Shown: positions 43,485 through 54,528, counted from the stretch's first letter. The stretch: DNA of 64,000 nt from Candidatus Dependentiae bacterium (GCA_003511165.1 DOJW01000009.1:45253-109252); one strand, 5' to 3'. The notes: generated by a model not told the origin, from the letters alone. A program made the numbers and translations.

Positions 43485-44486
43485 ATGGCGAATATAGCGA
43501 TAAGTGGATTTGGAAGAATTGGAAAAGCTTTTTTGAGAGCTTTGATAGCTGATGAATCTGTTCATAAAAAAATAAATGTTGTTGCTATTAATATTGGTCC
43601 TGCAAAGCCCGAAATGGTAGCATTTTTATTTAAGTATGATTCGATTATGGGGATTTTCCCTGGCAATGTTGAATACAAAAATGGTTTTCTACATATTGAT
43701 GATTATAAAATAAAAATAATTGCAGAAACGGATCCACTAAAAATAGATTGGAAAAGTTTGGATGTGGATTGGGTTGTAGAATCTTCAGGACATTTTACGT
43801 CTAGGGAAAAAGCAGAGTTGCATTTAAAAGCAGGAGCTAAAAAGATTTTGATTACAGCTCCCTCAACTGGCGAAGATATTACAATAATTCCTGGAGTTAA
43901 TGATTCTTCATATGACGCTAAAAAGCATTCGATAGTTTCGCTTGGAAGTTGTACAACAAATTGTTTTGCGCCAATTGTGAAAGTCATAAAAGAAAATTTC
44001 AAATTAAAATGCGGTCTTATGACAACAGTGCATGCTTATACAAATGACCAAGTTTTGCTTGATGTCGAGCATAAAGATCCAAGGCGAGCAAGAGCTGCTG
44101 CGCAAAATATTATTCCAACTAAAACAGGCGCAGAAAAAGTTATTGTTAAAATTTATCCGGAACTTGAAGGTAAACTGCAAGCAGTTGCTCTTAGGGTACC
44201 TGTTCCAAAAGTTTCCATCGTAGATTTTTCATTTGAAACGGGTGATTCTTTAACAACCGAAGTGATTAACAATGCTTTTAAAAAAGCTGCAGAAAGCGAC
44301 TTGAAAAATATTTTGCAATATACCGAAGAGCCTTTGGTATCATCAGATTTTTCAAATAATCCACATTCTTGCATAATCGATGGTTTGATTACAAAGGCAG
44401 CTGGAAATATGGGGAAAGTTTTCGGATGGTATGATAATGAATGGGGTTACTGCGAAAGATTGAAAGATTTTCTAAAAAATAGCTAA
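43485..44486 (+). CDS. gap: Glyceraldehyde-3-phosphate dehydrogenase
   Basis: Oxidises glyceraldehyde-3-phosphate to 1,3-bisphosphoglycerate. 333 aa, normal. The NAD-binding N-terminus is ISGFGRIGKAFLRAL; the active-site motif is SCTTNC with catalytic Cys156; TVHAYTNDQ and WYDNEWGYC are also present. The start at 43485 is preceded by AAAGGA; an upstream in-frame ATG at 43464 would overlap the previous gene's end. It shows that lower glycolysis is at least partly retained although ATP can be imported. Ends in a strong terminator. Confidence 0.97.
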   Translation: MANIAISGFGRIGKAFLRALIADESVHKKINVVAINIGPAKPEMVAFLFKYDSIMGIFPGNVEYKNGFLHIDDYKIKIIAETDPLKIDWKSLDVDWVVESSGHFTSREKAELHLKAGAKKILITAPSTGEDITIIPGVNDSSYDAKKHSIVSLGSCTTNCFAPIVKVIKENFKLKCGLMTTVHAYTNDQVLLDVEHKDPRRARAAAQNIIPTKTGAEKVIVKIYPELEGKLQAVALRVPVPKVSIVDFSFETGDSLTTEVINNAFKKAAESDLKNILQYTEEPLVSSDFSNNPHSCIIDGLITKAAGNMGKVFGWYDNEWGYCERLKDFLKNS

Positions 44487-44520
44487 AATTTATAGATTTA
44501 ATTTTTCTAAAAACGTCAAA

Positions 44521-44553
44521 AAAGAGCGGAACATTAATATTCCGCTCTTTTTT
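44521..44553 (+). terminator. Rho-independent terminator after gap
   Basis: AAAGAGCGGAA (44521-44531) pairs with TTCCGCTCTTT (44540-44550), followed by TTT. Closes the 2-hydroxyacid dehydrogenase-gap unit. Confidence 0.92.
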
Positions 44554-44689
44554 CATTAAAAAGTTTAAAAATACGTATTTTATTGCGTAGCGGTTGATTT
44601 ATTTTTTTTCCAAATTACAATTATGAAATATTTTTAAATAGTAATAATAACAATAATCATAATTATAGCGAATATAAGAGGAATTTAAG

Positions 44690-46447
44690 ATGTTTTTTAA
44701 TAATTTTAAGAAAATAATAAAAAGTTTTATATTATTGGCGATATTAAATGTTTATTGTTTAAATGCGCATCTTGCAGGCATAGTTAAAATTGAACCTTTG
44801 GATGAAAATAGATTTTTAGTTTATTTTCAGTTTTCATCAGAAAATCCGTTTAAATTTATTCCTGGTTTATATGTTGGGATATGTGATCCAAGATACCCTA
44901 ATAATTCATTAGTATATTTTTATTTACCACAGGGAAATCCATATAGAGTTCCATATGGATGGTATATTACAAGTGTTTCGCGACCTGTAACGTTATCACA
45001 TATTAGTGGTTTTCCTCGATATTCGGGTTTGGCACTCTATCCTTATTTTACTCTTTCTTCTGAATTAGTTGATTTTTTAAATAAAGAATTAGCATTGAGT
45101 AAATTAGTAAAGGACCATAAAAAAAGAGCATGCGATATTTTACAAGAAGAAATGGGAATATTTAGAGGCGAACATGAAGGCAGAGCGCAAAATATTTTAT
45201 TAGATGAAGAGTCTTTTGCTTTTAGTGTTGCTACTGCAAAGCAGGAAGATTTATGGAAAAGGCAAGAAATTGAACAACAAGCACAATTTATATTGCAACA
45301 AGAAGCGCAGTTAAAAGAAGAAGCAAAGTTGAAAGCGCGAGAGGCTCTAGATAAAGACACTGTGCGTTACAGGCAAATTTGCAACAAGGCTGAGAAAAAA
45401 CTAACAGAAGATGATGTTAATTTTCTTTTAGGCTATTCTCAAAATCCATTGTTATCGCTTATTTCTTTAAAAGAAAGACAAGAGGCTTGTGAAAAAGCTA
45501 AAAGATGTTGTGCAAAACTTCAAGCTAAGAAAGCCGCTGTAAAGAAAGAAGAAAAAACCGTTAATCCATCTCAAGATTCAAGTTCTTATGATGAAGCAGG
45601 GTCTTCAAAGCTGCTACAATCGTCTTTTGTTGATTCTCCAAAAGTCGGATTGCAGGGTTTGGCTGCAGATAAATCTTTAAGTGAAAAAGAAATAAAAACA
45701 GCAAAAGATGTTAAACTTGTAACATTGAAAAGTCAGATAAGAGAATGTTTAGCTAATTTAGATTGTTTATTTAATGAATACTATAAGTTTTACTATGGTT
45801 ACTCTTATAGAGAAGTGTTAGATTTGAGAAATTTAGAACTTAGAGAAGGTTCTGTTAGAGAAAAGTTTTTTAGTAAAATTTCTATACCAAAGGAACAACG
45901 TGACGGTTATCAGAAGGCTAAGGTTAGCGGTAAAGAAGCTTTTGATGCTTTTTTGATGAAATATAAAAATACTCCTTTTATGGAAAGTTTTAATATTTTA
46001 AAATATTTTGATTTTGCAATTGAATTACAATTACAAGATTGTTTGGAAATTTCTAAATTATTAAGTGATTTTTTATCTTCGGATATAAAAGATATAGAGC
46101 AAGTAAATAATCTTTTAGAAGCGATCGCATGTTTTACTTGTGGGTATGCATATTTTTTAGATGAAGTTGTTTTGCAAGAGCAAATAAACGTAGTTAAAGA
46201 TTCTTTTATTTTATGTAAGCTTTTCTTTAAAGGTGATCATAAAGAATTTTTGATGTATGTTCAAAATTTAGGTATTAAGGCAAAAAATTTGCATGATCTT
46301 TTGATTAAATATGCAAGTTTGTTTGGTTTTGATGTAAAAGATGTAATTTTAAAAGATTTAAAAATTGTTATTCCAGATAAAGGTTTTAGCAAGACTTATT
46401 TAAATAGATTTGATGGAGTTGAGTTATTTAGTTTTAAAATTTCTTGA
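44690..46447 (+). CDS. Large exported protein with central coiled coil, function unknown (585 aa)
   Basis: Not recognised. Signal peptide at residues 1-26 (SFILLAILNVYCLNA). Residues 27-125 form a strand-rich domain with many Pro, Tyr and Gly. Residues about 130-230 are a highly charged Glu/Gln/Lys coiled coil. Residues about 275-330 are a Ser-rich linker. The remaining 250 residues are helical with scattered cysteines. AGAGGAAT precedes the ATG. It stands alone between two terminators, so it is its own transcription unit. An effector or surface role is possible but unsupported. Confidence 0.65.
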   Translation: MFFNNFKKIIKSFILLAILNVYCLNAHLAGIVKIEPLDENRFLVYFQFSSENPFKFIPGLYVGICDPRYPNNSLVYFYLPQGNPYRVPYGWYITSVSRPVTLSHISGFPRYSGLALYPYFTLSSELVDFLNKELALSKLVKDHKKRACDILQEEMGIFRGEHEGRAQNILLDEESFAFSVATAKQEDLWKRQEIEQQAQFILQQEAQLKEEAKLKAREALDKDTVRYRQICNKAEKKLTEDDVNFLLGYSQNPLLSLISLKERQEACEKAKRCCAKLQAKKAAVKKEEKTVNPSQDSSSYDEAGSSKLLQSSFVDSPKVGLQGLAADKSLSEKEIKTAKDVKLVTLKSQIRECLANLDCLFNEYYKFYYGYSYREVLDLRNLELREGSVREKFFSKISIPKEQRDGYQKAKVSGKEAFDAFLMKYKNTPFMESFNILKYFDFAIELQLQDCLEISKLLSDFLSSDIKDIEQVNNLLEAIACFTCGYAYFLDEVVLQEQINVVKDSFILCKLFFKGDHKEFLMYVQNLGIKAKNLHDLLIKYASLFGFDVKDVILKDLKIVIPDKGFSKTYLNRFDGVELFSFKIS

Positions 46448-46472
46448 TAGTAATTAAGAACTAAGTTTAAAA

Positions 46473-46506
46473 AAGCCATAACAATAAAATGTTATGGCTT
46501 TTTATT
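46473..46506 (+). terminator. Rho-independent terminator
   Basis: AAGCCATAACA (46473-46483) pairs with TGTTATGGCTT (46490-46500), then TTTTATTT. Follows the 585-aa exported protein gene. Confidence 0.9.
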
Positions 46507-46618
46507 TGGAGAGATATTATTTTTTAATATTTTACTTAGTTTAATTGAGATTAAAAGATTTTTTACTTCACAATTGTTAAAAGTTTCTTTACACTACCTA
46601 ATAGTTTTTTAACTGGTC

Positions 46619-46695
46619 GGGCCCATAGCTCAGTTGGTTAGAGCAGTCGGCTCATAACCGAAAGGTCCCAGGTTCAAGTCCTGGTGGGCCCACCA
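46619..46695 (+). tRNA. tRNA with CAU anticodon, probably tRNA-Ile2 (lysidine) rather than tRNA-Met
   Basis: 77-nt cloverleaf with encoded CCA. Acceptor GGGCCCA/TGGGCCC, D arm GCTC/GAGC, anticodon loop CTCATAA, T arm CCAGG-TTCAAGT-CCTGG. G1-C72 pairs, and the anticodon stem lacks the full three G-C run of initiators, so it is not initiator tRNA. The overall sequence resembles tRNAs read as Ile2, in which C34 is changed to lysidine by TilS; elongator Met remains possible. Position 27-43 is a G-A mismatch. The zinc-ribbon gene starts 21 bp downstream and may share its transcript. Confidence 0.92.
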
Positions 46696-46716
46696 AAATT
46701 TAAGAAGAGGAGCAAA

Positions 46717-47442
46717 ATGACGGAGCCAATTTGGCAAACTCTTATTTCCCTTGTTGACATAGATAATCAAATCTCCTCAATTGAAAATGAAAACAAAGTT
46801 ATCGATAACCAAATTCAAGAAAATCGTCACAAAATTCAAGAGCTCCAAAATTCATTATTAAATAAAAAATCGGAATTGTTAGAAAAGCAAAAAAAAGCAG
46901 ATTTTGTAGAGCTTCAAATTCGTGAAATAGATCAGATAGAAGCTGAAAAAAAGAAATCTTTAGATTTAGTCAATGATCAAAAATCTTACGCTGCATTGCA
47001 AAAAGAATTATCCAATTTATCTTTTGAACGATCTGATAAAGAAGAATTATTAGTCGAAGCTTGGCGAGAGCTCGAAATAACTCAAAAAAAAGTAGAAGAA
47101 GAGTCTAACTTGCTTGAAGAACAAAATAAAAATTTTGAAAATAAATTTGGAGATTTTCAAAAACAAAAAAATCTTGTTTTAGAAAAAGTTAAAGTATTAC
47201 TTGAAAAGCGATCTGAGATTGAAAAAACAGTTTTACCTATTTGGCTTTCTAAATATGAAAAAATGAGAAAACAAGTTCCAAATCCTATAGTTAAAATTTC
47301 AAATTCTTGTTGCAGCGCTTGTTATTATATGGTTTTAACTCAAGATCTTGCAAAAATTCTTAAAGGTTCCATACTTCCTTGTCGAAATTGTTATCGACTA
47401 TTATATTTTGATCAGCATGAAAAAGATGAACCTGTTTTTTAA
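46717..47442 (+). CDS. C4-type zinc-ribbon coiled-coil protein (DUF164 family)
   Basis: 241 aa. A long coiled coil fills residues about 15-180, followed by a C-terminal zinc ribbon with CCSAC and LPCRNC. This is the layout of the family linked to RNase H genes in many bacteria; the biochemical role is unclear (nucleic-acid binding proposed). GAGGAG lies 5 bp upstream of the ATG at 46717; earlier in-frame starts would lie inside the tRNA. RNase HI follows after 14 bp, the usual neighbourhood. Confidence 0.88.
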   Translation: MTEPIWQTLISLVDIDNQISSIENENKVIDNQIQENRHKIQELQNSLLNKKSELLEKQKKADFVELQIREIDQIEAEKKKSLDLVNDQKSYAALQKELSNLSFERSDKEELLVEAWRELEITQKKVEEESNLLEEQNKNFENKFGDFQKQKNLVLEKVKVLLEKRSEIEKTVLPIWLSKYEKMRKQVPNPIVKISNSCCSACYYMVLTQDLAKILKGSILPCRNCYRLLYFDQHEKDEPVF

Positions 47443-47456
47443 ACAGTAAAGTATTT

Positions 47457-48008
47457 ATGGAAAAACAATTATCTTTTTTCAGTAATCTTGCGAAAAAAGA
47501 AGAAATAAAATCTTCTAAAGAACCAATTAAAAAAGAAAAAATTTATTGGAAAATTTATACAGATGGAGCATGTCGAGGAAATCCAGGCTTATCCGGTGCT
47601 GGAATTTATCTAGAAAATTTGACAGGTAAAAAAATAAGCAAATGTTTTTATTTGGGTGAAAAAACCAATAACCAAGCAGAATATCTTGCTCTTGCATTAG
47701 CAATTTTTTTATTAAAAAGTGAAATGGTATCTAAGCCAGATCAGGAGCTGAAAATAACAATAATTTCAGATTCAGAGTTGCTAGTTCGACAAATAAAAGG
47801 GCTTTACAAAGTTAGGGATTTAACTTTAAAATGTTTAAAAAATTTAATTTTTTATCTACTTGAGGGGGTAGTTTTTGAAGTTAAGCATGTTTTGCGGGAA
47901 AACAACAAAAAAGCCGATGCTTTAGCAAACAAAGCGATTGATGAAAAGAAAGAAAAAATTCCATTAAAATTTGTGATGTTGCTTAAGCGATTCAATTTAA
48001 CATTTTAA
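47457..48008 (+). CDS. rnhA: Ribonuclease HI-type protein
   Basis: Degrades RNA in RNA-DNA hybrids. 183 aa, with an N-terminal Lys-rich extension of about 28 residues before the RNase H fold. Acidic active-site residues are visible: Asp in IYTDGACRGNPG, Glu in NNQAEYLALALA, Asp in ISDSELLVRQ, and the last Asp in NNKKADALAN. The form resembles the RnhA-like proteins that follow the C4 zinc-ribbon gene in other bacteria. Confidence 0.92.
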   Translation: MEKQLSFFSNLAKKEEIKSSKEPIKKEKIYWKIYTDGACRGNPGLSGAGIYLENLTGKKISKCFYLGEKTNNQAEYLALALAIFLLKSEMVSKPDQELKITIISDSELLVRQIKGLYKVRDLTLKCLKNLIFYLLEGVVFEVKHVLRENNKKADALANKAIDEKKEKIPLKFVMLLKRFNLTF

Positions 48009-48033
48009 CATTTTAAATATTTGTGTGTGGTCA

Positions 48034-49404
48034 ATGATAAATACAAAAAAATATATTTCATTAATTATTATTTTATTTGGTTTTGTTTTAATTAATTTTG
48101 GTGCAGAAAATTTAAAACAAAAAGAACTTCAAAATGAATTACAACAAGATGAAGTTGCCCAAACAACAACTAAATCTGATAATTCGGATTATGGTGTTGA
48201 TGAGTTAAAAAAAGAGTCTGTAAAAAGCGGCATCGCTTTATCAGATATAAAAATAAGAGTTTTATTGATGGATCAAGTTACATCCCAAAAAACTAATTAT
48301 TTTTGTATAAAAGCTTCAAAAAATATTCAGATCCAAAAAGGAAATGAAAAAATATTACATAACCTTTTTAAGTCAGAAATTTATATTCAATATTCTGATC
48401 ATAAAATTAAAATTTTAGATAAAAATTTACATGAGATCGAAGCTTTTAAAAATGAAAATTTTGCAGCTGTTACGCTATTGCCTGAATCTGATGATATTTT
48501 AAATATGAATGGAACCAAGTATGAAGGTTCACTAACTTTTTTAATTAATAAAGATGGTAAGATTCAGGTTATAAATATTTTGCGTCTTGATGATTATATT
48601 TATTCTGTTTTACATTTCGAATCTTTGCCTCATTGGTCAAAAGATCCAAACATGTTTGAAATGGCAAAAATACAAGCCATTATTTGTAGAACTTATGCAG
48701 TTTATCAATTGATTGAGTCTAGAAAAAGAAAACTTGCATATGATATAAAAAATAATAATTCACATCAAAATTATAGAGGAAATCATAATCATACTCATTT
48801 GCGTAATGCGCTTGTTGCGACTAAGGATATAATTGTTTCTTATGATAATAAGGTTGCATTGACTATGTATGATATTTGTTGTGGGGGGATAATACCTGGA
48901 AATATGAAATCTCCTAATTTTAAATCAGCTCCTTATCTTGCAAGATTTACTCCATGTACTTATTGTTGTAACTCAAAAGCATATAGTTGGGTTTGCGAGA
49001 GTAATGAAGATGAATTTTTGAGGCTTTTGAAATTAAATTCAAATAATGGTGATGAAATTGGTAAAATTGGAAAATTACTTGATGTTAAAATTGTTAACAG
49101 GGATAAAGCTGGAATAGTTTTGAAGACTGAGCTTCGCGGAACCAAAAAAACAGTTGTGTGTGATGGGAAATATGTTTGGAGATCTTTTAAATCCAAAGTT
49201 CGTAGCCAAGATTTTTCTATTAAAAGATCACTAACACCCAAAGGTGGCAAAATTATAATAAAAGGTCATGGAGATGGCCATCAAATGGGATTGTGTCAGG
49301 TCGGAGCGCAAGAGCTTGTTAAGCGTGGTTGGAATTATCAGAGAATTTTGCAGTTTTACTATCCAGGAACAAAACTTTTACAAGTGAATTCAGTTAAATT
49401 TTAA
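48034..49404 (+). CDS. Exported SpoIID/LytB-domain protein (lytic transglycosylase-like)
   Basis: About 456 aa. N-terminal signal sequence (ISLIIILFGFVLINF). The SpoIID domain occupies most of the protein: a strand-rich start, IQVINILRLDDYIYSVLHFE, the segment containing AKIQAIICRTYAVYQ with the expected catalytic Glu replaced or shifted, FKSAPYLARFTPCTYC, and the ending HGDGHQMGLCQVGAQELVKRGWNYQRIL typical of the family. Family members cut denuded glycan strands. The ATG at 48034 is chosen; a GTG 9 bp earlier is possible. Likely co-transcribed with rnhA. Confidence 0.85.
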   Translation: MINTKKYISLIIILFGFVLINFGAENLKQKELQNELQQDEVAQTTTKSDNSDYGVDELKKESVKSGIALSDIKIRVLLMDQVTSQKTNYFCIKASKNIQIQKGNEKILHNLFKSEIYIQYSDHKIKILDKNLHEIEAFKNENFAAVTLLPESDDILNMNGTKYEGSLTFLINKDGKIQVINILRLDDYIYSVLHFESLPHWSKDPNMFEMAKIQAIICRTYAVYQLIESRKRKLAYDIKNNNSHQNYRGNHNHTHLRNALVATKDIIVSYDNKVALTMYDICCGGIIPGNMKSPNFKSAPYLARFTPCTYCCNSKAYSWVCESNEDEFLRLLKLNSNNGDEIGKIGKLLDVKIVNRDKAGIVLKTELRGTKKTVVCDGKYVWRSFKSKVRSQDFSIKRSLTPKGGKIIIKGHGDGHQMGLCQVGAQELVKRGWNYQRILQFYYPGTKLLQVNSVKF

Positions 49405-49410
49405 GGTTAT

Positions 49411-49896
49411 ATGCCAAATTATAAAAGTCATTTAATTGGTGGGTCTGTATTTTATGCTGTGATTTTGGTAATAATAACGTATTTGGGTTTTGCTTTTATT
49501 TTTGAAAGTTTTAATTTTGTAGCTGCGTTTGCAGCTATTTTATTAGGTTCACTTTTTCCGGATATTGATACTTTCAGTAAAGGACAAAGACTTTTTCTGT
49601 TATTGTTATTGCCTTTGTTTATTGCAGCGATTTTTTTTAAAGATGTAGTTTTTTTGACAATTCTTTTTGTTGCTGCAATCTTCCCAATTTTTGCAAAGCA
49701 TCGAGGTATAACTCATAATCCTTGGTTTACAGTTTTTATTTCTGCGCTTGCATTGGTTGCTACGAATTTTTATTTTCCAATTTATTTGCAACAGATAAAA
49801 ATAATCGATCTATTCTTTGTATTAGGTGTTTTTTCACATTTGATTTTGGATTTTGGACCTATCCTATTTGTTCGTAAAATTCTTTTTTTGAAATAA
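49411..49896 (+). CDS. YdjM-like membrane-bound metal-dependent hydrolase (DUF457)
   Basis: 161 aa with four or five membrane segments. The family marks are YKSHLIGG near the N-terminus, GSLFPDIDTFS, KHRGITHNPWF and GVFSHLILDFGP; the conserved His and Asp residues suggest metal-dependent hydrolase activity in the membrane, substrate unknown. Begins 6 bp after the SpoIID-like gene. Confidence 0.85.
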   Translation: MPNYKSHLIGGSVFYAVILVIITYLGFAFIFESFNFVAAFAAILLGSLFPDIDTFSKGQRLFLLLLLPLFIAAIFFKDVVFLTILFVAAIFPIFAKHRGITHNPWFTVFISALALVATNFYFPIYLQQIKIIDLFFVLGVFSHLILDFGPILFVRKILFLK

Positions 49897-49903
49897 TTGA
49901 ATT

Positions 49904-51010
49904 TTAGTTTTGTGCTAAAAGCTTGGTAGCAAAATAATTTGGAACGTCTTTGATAGATACTAGTTTTTGATTTTTTTTATGTTTGGTTTGAAGCATTATT
50001 TTTAGATCTGAATTTTCTTTTGCTTTAGAAAATCTTATTAATAAATTTTCTTTTTCATATGTTTTATCGATGGTAACAGTATCAATCATTTTTGTAAGCG
50101 CTGGAGTAAATATTGCAACTGGATAGGGGCTTAGTAAAAAGTCTTTTCTATATAAGAAAAAGATTTCATTAAACCAAAGCTCTGTATGTAGTGGGTTTTG
50201 TTTGCCTACGATTAATCTAACATTAATTATTTTTGGAAAGCTGTTTGCAATGAAAATTTTTCGTTCGGATTTCATAGCGTTTGTTGAAATCAAATCGGAA
50301 ATTTGTACCATGTCGCCTTTGGAATAAAAATTATAAACTTTTTTAAAAACAGGATGGTTTGCGAAATTTTTTGTTTCTTTTTGAATTGGTGTACCAAACA
50401 TTATGAGTTTATCGATTTGAAGGTTTTTGTGTTCTTTATCTTCTGCTTTTGCTAAATATAAAGCTACATTGCCGCCATGGCTGTGTGCAATTATTTCTGT
50501 TTGTTCAACTTTTATATTCTCTTTTTTCTTTGCTTCTAGTTCTTTTGTAAGTTCTTCGTAAAGTTGATTTCCGCTATTTTCTCTATTTGTTTTATCAAGT
50601 CTTCCATCCCATCCAAAAGTGTATAATGTTACAACATTTTGATTATCATTTTCTTGTTGATAGCTTTCTAGAAATTTTTTTAAAATTTTGTTGGACGTTT
50701 GGTATTTTGAATTTTTATCATTTAGATCGATTTTATGTAAACCTTTATCGCCGATTGGCTGGTTAATGTAATCTGAATTTAGTCGAAGTTCATCTATATA
50801 TTTTTGATAAAAACTGCTGGAGGTTTCATTTTTTGCAGCTTTTTCGAAAGATTTTATTGATGGGCGTGGGAGTATTGTACCATGTATAAAAATTATAATT
50901 GTTTCTGATTTTGCAGCTGTGAAGTTTTCTGCATTTTTATAATGAGATAAAGTTGTAAGTGACAAAATGGAAATGCAAATTAAAATAATAAATTGGAAAA
51001 ATTTTTTCAT
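49904..51010 (-). CDS. Exported alpha/beta hydrolase (lipase-like)
   Basis: About 368 aa. Signal peptide at the N-terminus (FFQFIILICISILSL). The oxyanion-hole strand is IIIFIHGTILP, and the nucleophile elbow is IIAHSHGGN, giving Ser in the HSHGG (GxSxG-like) motif. Later IDKLIMFGTPIQ matches lipases of the PGAP1/lipase class. Substrate unknown; phospholipid or acylated envelope lipid is plausible. The start at 51010 is chosen because it gives a compact signal peptide; an ATG 12 bp upstream (51022) is also in frame and neither has a clear ribosome-binding site. Confidence 0.75.
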   Translation of the reverse strand: MKKFFQFIILICISILSLTTLSHYKNAENFTAAKSETIIIFIHGTILPRPSIKSFEKAAKNETSSSFYQKYIDELRLNSDYINQPIGDKGLHKIDLNDKNSKYQTSNKILKKFLESYQQENDNQNVVTLYTFGWDGRLDKTNRENSGNQLYEELTKELEAKKKENIKVEQTEIIAHSHGGNVALYLAKAEDKEHKNLQIDKLIMFGTPIQKETKNFANHPVFKKVYNFYSKGDMVQISDLISTNAMKSERKIFIANSFPKIINVRLIVGKQNPLHTELWFNEIFFLYRKDFLLSPYPVAIFTPALTKMIDTVTIDKTYEKENLLIRFSKAKENSDLKIMLQTKHKKNQKLVSIKDVPNYFATKLLAQN

Positions 51011-51142
51011 ATTTAAAATCATGGTTTTTTAGCTTTTACTTAAAATTTAAATAATTTCGTCTTTATTTAGTTGAGCATAAAAGCTTTGAAGAGTCAAAAG
51101 CTGGTTTTAAACTGCCCAAAGATGCTCATTTTTGTTTTACAC

Positions 51143-51171
51143 TTTACAAAAATAGCCTGTTGGAATAATTT
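51143..51171 (+). promoter_or_regulatory. Candidate promoter for atpD
   Basis: -35 TTTACA (51143-51148), 17-bp spacer, -10 TAATTT (51166-51171), about 50 bp upstream of the atpD start codon, in the divergent spacer with the lipase-like gene. Confidence 0.4.
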
Positions 51172-51173
51172 AA

Positions 51174-52691
<1,518 letters not shown>

Positions 52692-52700
52692 GGATTTTGA

Positions 52701-52961
52701 ATGTCAGATCTATTATTTGATTTAGAGATTGTTCGACCATCTGAATCTAAAAAAATTTCTATTTTTTGGGTTGATATTGAAGGTGTTAGTGGTAACTTTG
52801 TTGTTGGCCCCAATCATTCACCTTTGATTTCTGTGATAAAACCTCAAAGTTTTTTGATTTATAAAACTTCATCTAACGAGGAAGTAAGATTAGAAATCGT
52901 GGGCGGTGGTATCATAAATATTAATGAAAATGGTAAAGTTGTTGTTATTTTAGACAATTAG
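52701..52961 (+). CDS. atpC: F-type ATP synthase epsilon subunit, short form
   Basis: 86 aa. It contains the N-terminal beta-sandwich with the typical FVVGPNHSPLISVIKPQ (usual GilpxHaPlit) and EVRLEIVGGGIININENG. The C-terminal helical hairpin, which inhibits ATP hydrolysis in many bacteria, is missing, so this is a minimal epsilon. Position directly after atpD supports the call. Confidence 0.88.
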   Translation: MSDLLFDLEIVRPSESKKISIFWVDIEGVSGNFVVGPNHSPLISVIKPQSFLIYKTSSNEEVRLEIVGGGIININENGKVVVILDN

Positions 52962-53181
52962 AAATTTTAAGATATTAAAAATATATTGTTACTATTGCAA
53001 AAACAATAGCAAAGTTCTAAAATGTTTCTTTATGACTAAATTTTGAATACATTTAGTCATGCAAAAGGGAGATCCTGGGGGGTACATTTAGAAAAGTTTT
53101 CCTACTTACAGGATTTCTTGTTTTTTACGGAGTGGTTCCGAAGTTATTTAATCAACATTATGATTTTTAAGGAGTTAACAT

Positions 53182-54528
53182 ATGTTAGCGCGAATAGTTC
53201 GTTGGTTTTGGCCTGATTTATCTGAATTAGAAGTCAAAAAATATGGCCTTTTATCTTTTGCATTCTTTTTTATCATCGGTGCATATTGGCTTGAAAGACC
53301 TCTAAAAGACGGTATATTCTTTCCAGTAGTTGGTAAAGCTTGGCAACCAACAGCAAAAATTATGTCAGTTTTTGTCGTTTCCATTATGGTCATGGTTTAC
53401 AGTAAATTAATCGATATGTTTGAAAAGCATAGAATGTTCTATATTTTAGGAACTTTTTATGCAGTTCTTTTTTCAATAATTGGTTATTGCATTTGGTTGA
53501 TGCCAAATTTAAGCAGCCCTGCTGAATATTCTCCTTTCTTCAAATTTATCGGTTGGGCATCATACTTTATTATTGAAAGTTTTGGATCTGTTATTGTTGC
53601 TCTTTTCTGGTCATTTACATCAAGCGTTAGTGATGCTGGAACTGCAAAAAAATGTTATCCATTTGTTATTGCAGGTGCACAGATTGGTTCCATCATCGGA
53701 CCCACGCTCGCTTTATTTGCAAAACAATTAGGTTTAGGCCTTCTTTTTGCAATAGTCGTAATGGCAATTTTAGCTTTAATGTTTGTTATCAAAAAATTCA
53801 TGGCAGTAATTCCTGAAGATCAAATAACAATTAGCAAAAAAGAAGCTGATTCTGAAAAGAAAAAGACAGGTTTTATGGAAGGATTAAAACTCTTGCTGAC
53901 AAGACCTTATCTTTTTGGAATTTTCATGGTTGTAACTATTTACGAAGTTGTAGGTACAATTGTTGATTATCAAATGAAAGTTCAAGCGGAAGCATTCTAT
54001 CCAACAAAAGAAGCTTTAACATCATTCTTGGGAATATTCGGAATAGCTGTTAACGGTCTTGCATTTGTAATGGCTCTTCTTGGAACATCATACCTTATGA
54101 AAAGATTTGGTTTGAGATTCTGTCTTTTGACTTTCCCAATTACTCTTGGCGTGGCAGTTGCAATTCTCTACGGTGTTTATGTAGGTGAATTTGTTTCTCC
54201 TTGGGCATTGCTTTGGGTAACTTTTGGTGTAATGATGCTTGCTAAAGGTTTAAGCTATGCATTGAATAACCCATCAAAAGAAATGATGTACATTCCAACA
54301 TCTAAAGATGCTAAATTTAAATCTAAAGGTTGGATTGATATGTTCGGTAGCCGAGGTTCAAAAGCTTTGGGTGGCGTATTTACAAACCAATTTGCAGGCG
54401 AAGTTCCTACATTAATGGCCTTTGGAACAATTTTATCCTTAGGTTTAATTGGTGTTTGGATAGTCGCTGCAGTATTTGTAAGTAGCAAATTCGCTCAACT
54501 TACAAAAGAAAATAAGATTGTTGAATAA
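53182..54528 (+). CDS. tlc: ATP/ADP translocase (NTT/Tlc family)
   Basis: Inner-membrane nucleotide antiporter that typically exchanges host ATP for bacterial ADP in obligate intracellular bacteria and plastids. 448 aa with about 11-12 membrane helices. Family marks are FWLWPxxxxELxKxxP-like WFWPDLSELEVKKYG at the start, GAYWLERPLKDG, and the late YIPTSKDAKFKSKGWIDMFGSRGSK. Strong AAGGAG site before the ATG. It could instead be a nucleotide/H+ symporter; the exchange mode cannot be read from sequence. Next to atpD-atpC, so imported and synthesised ATP supply are neighbours. A terminator follows. Confidence 0.93.
   Translation: MLARIVRWFWPDLSELEVKKYGLLSFAFFFIIGAYWLERPLKDGIFFPVVGKAWQPTAKIMSVFVVSIMVMVYSKLIDMFEKHRMFYILGTFYAVLFSIIGYCIWLMPNLSSPAEYSPFFKFIGWASYFIIESFGSVIVALFWSFTSSVSDAGTAKKCYPFVIAGAQIGSIIGPTLALFAKQLGLGLLFAIVVMAILALMFVIKKFMAVIPEDQITISKKEADSEKKKTGFMEGLKLLLTRPYLFGIFMVVTIYEVVGTIVDYQMKVQAEAFYPTKEALTSFLGIFGIAVNGLAFVMALLGTSYLMKRFGLRFCLLTFPITLGVAVAILYGVYVGEFVSPWALLWVTFGVMMLAKGLSYALNNPSKEMMYIPTSKDAKFKSKGWIDMFGSRGSKALGGVFTNQFAGEVPTLMAFGTILSLGLIGVWIVAAVFVSSKFAQLTKENKIVE

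Noticed and set aside
46684..46716. Upstream extension of the zinc-ribbon gene into the tRNA
   Set aside because: The frame is open by chance through the tRNA 3' end; the ATG at 46717 has an excellent ribosome-binding site.
52962..53181. Open frame of about 38 codons reading a hydrophobic peptide (VFLLTGFLVFYGVVPKLF) before the translocase gene
   Set aside because: No ATG, GTG or TTG start, and the translocase N-terminus downstream is complete, so it is neither a gene nor a lost 5' end.
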